The notes beneath the pieces were generated by a model that was not told the origin of the DNA, made no database searches, and was given only the letters and a program-made list of their open reading frames with translations. A stretch of 64,000 nucleotides of DNA from contig JBARZE010000007.1 in the NCBI GenBank assembly GCA_049649525.1, positions 124,001-188,000 of the forward strand, read 5' to 3'. Numbering within the stretch: position 1 is the first letter of the stretch; the number at the start of each line of letters is the position of its first letter. This stretch comes from JAAURB01 sp049649525 (GTDB lineage Bacteria; Cyanobacteriota; Cyanobacteriia; Cyanobacteriales; Microcoleaceae). Shown here one piece after another: positions 63,845 through 64,000 of this stretch. Made by a program: the position numbers and the translations under genes.

Positions 63845-64000
63845 TCATGATCTTCGATTTATTGCCGCTTCATAAACCTTTTGATTTGCCTTGACTGACT
63901 TTTCTAAATCCACCATCGGATTCGGATAATCCACCCCTAAACGCACATTAAACTTCTTTTGTTCCTCCGATGAAAGCTTCCACGGTGTATGAACTTTATC
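63845..64000 (-). CDS. phr: Deoxyribodipyrimidine photolyase/cryptochrome, C-terminal end (truncated by window edge)
   Basis: The last 51 codons before TGA (63845-63847) read HTPWKLSSEEQKKFNVRLGVDYPNPMVDLEKSVKANQKVYEAAINRRS. The segment HxPW then GxDYPxPxVD is the characteristic end of the FAD-binding domain of photolyases (light-driven repair of pyrimidine dimers). Only the C-terminus is in the window, so photolyase and cryptochrome cannot be separated. Its upstream part lies beyond 64000. Confidence 0.75.
   Translation of the reverse strand, partial: DKVHTPWKLSSEEQKKFNVRLGVDYPNPMVDLEKSVKANQKVYEAAINRRS

Overview
The window is chromosomal DNA from a cyanobacterium, probably a filamentous, Oscillatoriales-like one. 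The HIP1 octamer GCGATCGC recurs, for example near 11450, 14060 and 15109. The gene set is cyanobacterial: cyAbrB regulator, DUF3318, MiaE-type hydroxylase, a CbiG-CobJ fusion, a polyprenyl diphosphate synthase of the plastoquinone type, NDH-2, a WD40 Ser/Thr kinase, a giant kinase/ATPase/histidine kinase hybrid, and heptanucleotide tandem repeats. The genus call is inference. I see no rRNA, tRNA, intact insertion sequence or CRISPR array.

Layout. 0-6.4 kb: the start of a glycosyltransferase running off the left edge, serS, an unknown membrane-anchored protein, a CPBP protease and a coiled-coil protein. 6.4-11.5 kb: a purine block (NCS2 base permease and CNT nucleoside transporter, divergent from guanine deaminase), followed by a glutaminase; two of these enzymes release ammonia. 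11.6-18.7 kb: a pentapeptide-repeat protein, an RluE-type pseudouridine synthase whose start codon abuts a heptamer repeat, a cyclic-nucleotide-binding protein fused to a catalytically dead methylglyoxal-synthase-like domain, CbiG-CobJ, a serine hydrolase and a TrmJ-like methyltransferase. 18.8-23 kb: an accessory, defence-like island with VapBC, an orphan Phd-like antitoxin and a 1040-residue NACHT NTPase with a recently expanded HEAT-like repeat. 23-33.8 kb: metabolism (SAM methyltransferase, MalQ, UbiB/AarF kinase-like protein, MiaE, GNAT, ChaN-like protein, a secreted GH31 glucosidase with a starch-binding domain, polyprenyl synthase). 33.8-35.7 kb: a gene-poor stretch with a promoter, two stacked hairpins (candidate small RNA), small membrane ORFs and decayed sequence. 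36-43.5 kb: two tandem DUF2079 proteins, DUF3318, a cyAbrB-CPBP pair and LpxD. 43.5-49.4 kb: a decayed secreted-protein gene, CtpA-type protease, IspG, MgtE and a hidden 58-residue gene. 49.5-64 kb: NDH-2 and a signalling cluster (Ser/Thr kinase-WD40, 2197-residue hybrid sensor kinase, Na+/solute symporter, CBS-GGDEF diguanylate cyclase), ending in the C-terminus of a photolyase.

Most intervals are ordinary housekeeping. The observations most worth following are the cyclic-nucleotide-binding/MGS pseudoenzyme fusion, the NACHT protein with its duplicated 34-residue unit beside toxin-antitoxin genes, the heptamer repeat touching the rluE start codon, the candidate structured RNA near 34.06-34.12 kb, and the diguanylate cyclase with four CBS domains but no inhibitory site.
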